Both the position numbers and the translations under genes were made by a program. 7,137 nt of DNA. It comes from Halieaceae bacterium. Its GTDB lineage: Bacteria > Pseudomonadota > Gammaproteobacteria > Pseudomonadales > Halieaceae. The first letter of the stretch is position 1. Each line of letters opens with the position of its first letter. Location: assembly GCA_009886815.1 (NCBI GenBank), contig QXYP01000291.1:1-7137 (forward strand), in the 5' to 3' direction. Under the pieces are notes generated by a model. It searched no databases and was not told the DNA's origin. It saw nothing but the letters and a program-made list of their open reading frames with translations. Below are positions 7,066 through 7,137 of this stretch, piece by piece.

Positions 7066-7137
7066 GGAGCCAACCTTGATGACGAGCTGCTAGTTTAGGG
7101 ACGCGCTACTATTACAGCCAATGCAATTTCATTGAGT

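Overview
The window is bacterial DNA: dense genes, short gaps, Shine-Dalgarno sites and overlapping operon signals. The gene families (LysR regulator, MFS permease, GalB/GalC/GalD enzymes, AtsA-like sulfatase) point to a proteobacterium. A marine or brackish gammaproteobacterium is plausible because an aromatic-acid pathway sits beside a sulfatase, but the sequence alone cannot fix the taxon.

Left part, plus strand: a LysR-type regulator cut by the left edge (1-852), then a gap of about 210 bases with small inverted repeats, then a 12-helix MFS carboxylate-type permease (best start 1064, end 2278). The permease converges on the minus-strand genes across a 115-base gap.

Right part, all minus strand, read from right to left: galD, 4-oxalomesaconate tautomerase (7065-5977); galC, 4-carboxy-4-hydroxy-2-oxoadipate aldolase (5976-5275), whose ATG directly follows the galD stop; galB, 4-oxalomesaconate hydratase (5235-4501); a broken dienelactone-hydrolase-family gene of which only the C-terminal part survives (4425-4126); and a secreted, probably lipid-anchored arylsulfatase (4082-2394) with a GTG start.

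GalD, GalB and GalC together form the lower gallate / protocatechuate 4,5-cleavage route: keto 4-oxalomesaconate is tautomerised, hydrated, then split into pyruvate and oxaloacetate. The ring-opening dioxygenase is not in the window and may lie to the right of galD. The sulfatase and permease could supply an aromatic substrate (desulfation outside the cytoplasm, then uptake), but that link is inference from gene order. I see no mobile element, CRISPR array, tRNA or rRNA. The least expected items are the hydrolase remnant between galB and the sulfatase, and the sulfatase placed directly behind an aromatic lower-pathway operon.
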